Assembly (NCBI GenBank): GCA_964530345.1
Contig: CAZGYJ010000163.1
Span: 1-6,129 of the forward strand
Length of the DNA stretch: 6,129 bases
Origin: JALSJK01 sp964530345
Lineage (GTDB): Bacteria; Pseudomonadota; Gammaproteobacteria; Methylococcales; Methylomonadaceae
Reading direction: 5' to 3'
Shown: one piece after another, positions 5,786 to 6,129 of the stretch
Numbering within the stretch: the stretch's first letter is position 1
How the letters are laid out: each line of letters starts with the position of its first letter
Made by a program: the position numbers and the translations under genes
Notes under the pieces: generated by a model
Database searches by the model: none
Seen by the model: the letters and a program-made list of their open reading frames with translations, nothing else
What the model was told of the DNA's origin: nothing

Positions 5786-5819
5786 GTTGGATGGAACGGG
5801 TAGCAAAATCCAATTTTTT
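5786..5819 (+). terminator. probable intrinsic terminator after greA
   Basis: TTGGAT (5787-5792) pairs with ATCCAA (5808-5813) around a 15-nt loop, with a G-T pair possible at 5786/5814, and is followed directly by six Ts (5814-5819). It lies 33 bp after the greA stop. The loop is long and the stem AT-rich, so it is probably weak. CGGATT (5755-5760) and AATCCG (5781-5786) form a second, upstream hairpin that could help. The minus-strand reading has no good T-tract, so termination of yhbY is unclear. Confidence 0.45.
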
Positions 5820-5830
5820 AAACAATACCG

Positions 5831-6112
5831 TTAGCGTTTCTTAGCCTTAGTCAGATTTTTCCGATAAATAATAGTGATTTGGCCAATAGTCTGAATAAGT
5901 TCTGCATCAGCTGCTGAGCATATTTCATTACTGATTGTTTTTCTGACAGAGCGATCCCCAGAGCGGATTCTAATTTTAATCAATTCATGGTTGTCCAAAG
6001 CAAGTTCAATTTCGCTGAGCACTGCATCGGTCAGTCCGGCCTGACCAATCAGTACAACCGGTTTTAGTTGATGCGCTTGGCTACGCAGTTTTTTTCTCTC
6101 GATTGGCGTCAT
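5831..6112 (-). CDS. yhbY: CRM-domain ribosome assembly RNA-binding protein YhbY
   Basis: YhbY-family proteins consist of a single CRM (KH-like) RNA-binding domain and associate with 50S precursor particles in the cytoplasm. The 93 residues align end to end with E. coli YhbY (97 aa): KPVVLIGQAGLTDAVLSEIELAL contains the GxxG loop of the CRM fold (GQAG), followed by HELIKIRI and the closing IIYR strand with a basic Lys-rich tail. The ATG at 6112 has AAGGAA (minus strand, complement of 6118-6123) 5 nt upstream, so the whole gene is inside the window. It converges on greA with 78 bp between the two stop codons. In relatives the gene beyond its start is usually rlmE/ftsJ followed by ftsH, which cannot be seen here. 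Confidence 0.95.
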   Translation of the reverse strand: MTPIERKKLRSQAHQLKPVVLIGQAGLTDAVLSEIELALDNHELIKIRIRSGDRSVRKTISNEICSAADAELIQTIGQITIIYRKNLTKAKKR

Positions 6113-6129
6113 AATGGTTCCTTAAAAAA

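Overview
The window looks like a piece of chromosome from a moderately AT-rich gammaproteobacterium. CarA, CarB, GreA and YhbY align, nearly without gaps where I compared them from memory, with the Escherichia coli proteins. The order carA-carB-greA followed by a convergent yhbY is also the kind of arrangement known from Pseudomonas-type gammaproteobacteria. The AT-richness would suit a Legionella/Coxiella-like lineage, but the sequence does not fix the genus.

Layout. Positions 1-200 hold no gene I can support, only AT-rich DNA with two weak terminator-like hairpins. A small leftward gene (201-374) encodes an unrecognised acidic 57-residue protein. Positions 375-757 form an unusually long, structured gap between this gene and carA. 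It contains two GTGA-N5-TCAC inverted repeats exactly 22 bp apart, a GTTAAA/TTTAAC palindrome, an 11-bp direct repeat, two very short open frames, an extended -10-like sequence running into seven Ts, and a strong stem-loop followed by four Ts just before the carA ribosome binding site. carA (758-1876, TTG start) and carB (1928-5146) follow. A 129-bp gap with a degraded REP-like palindrome leads to greA (5276-5752). A weak terminator separates greA from the convergent yhbY (6112-5831, minus strand), which ends the window.

How the genes work together. CarA releases ammonia from glutamine and channels it to CarB, which uses two ATP and bicarbonate to make carbamoyl phosphate, the shared precursor of pyrimidines and arginine. 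GreA rescues backtracked RNA polymerase, and YhbY is a small CRM-domain protein of 50S ribosome assembly. carA, carB and greA run in one direction and could be cotranscribed. The most interesting untested possibility is pyrimidine-responsive control of carAB in the leader, through attenuation at the 707-736 hairpin or UTP-sensitive initiation at the T-tract. The coding genes themselves are ordinary members of their families. I see no CRISPR array, tRNA, rRNA, insertion sequence or phage gene.
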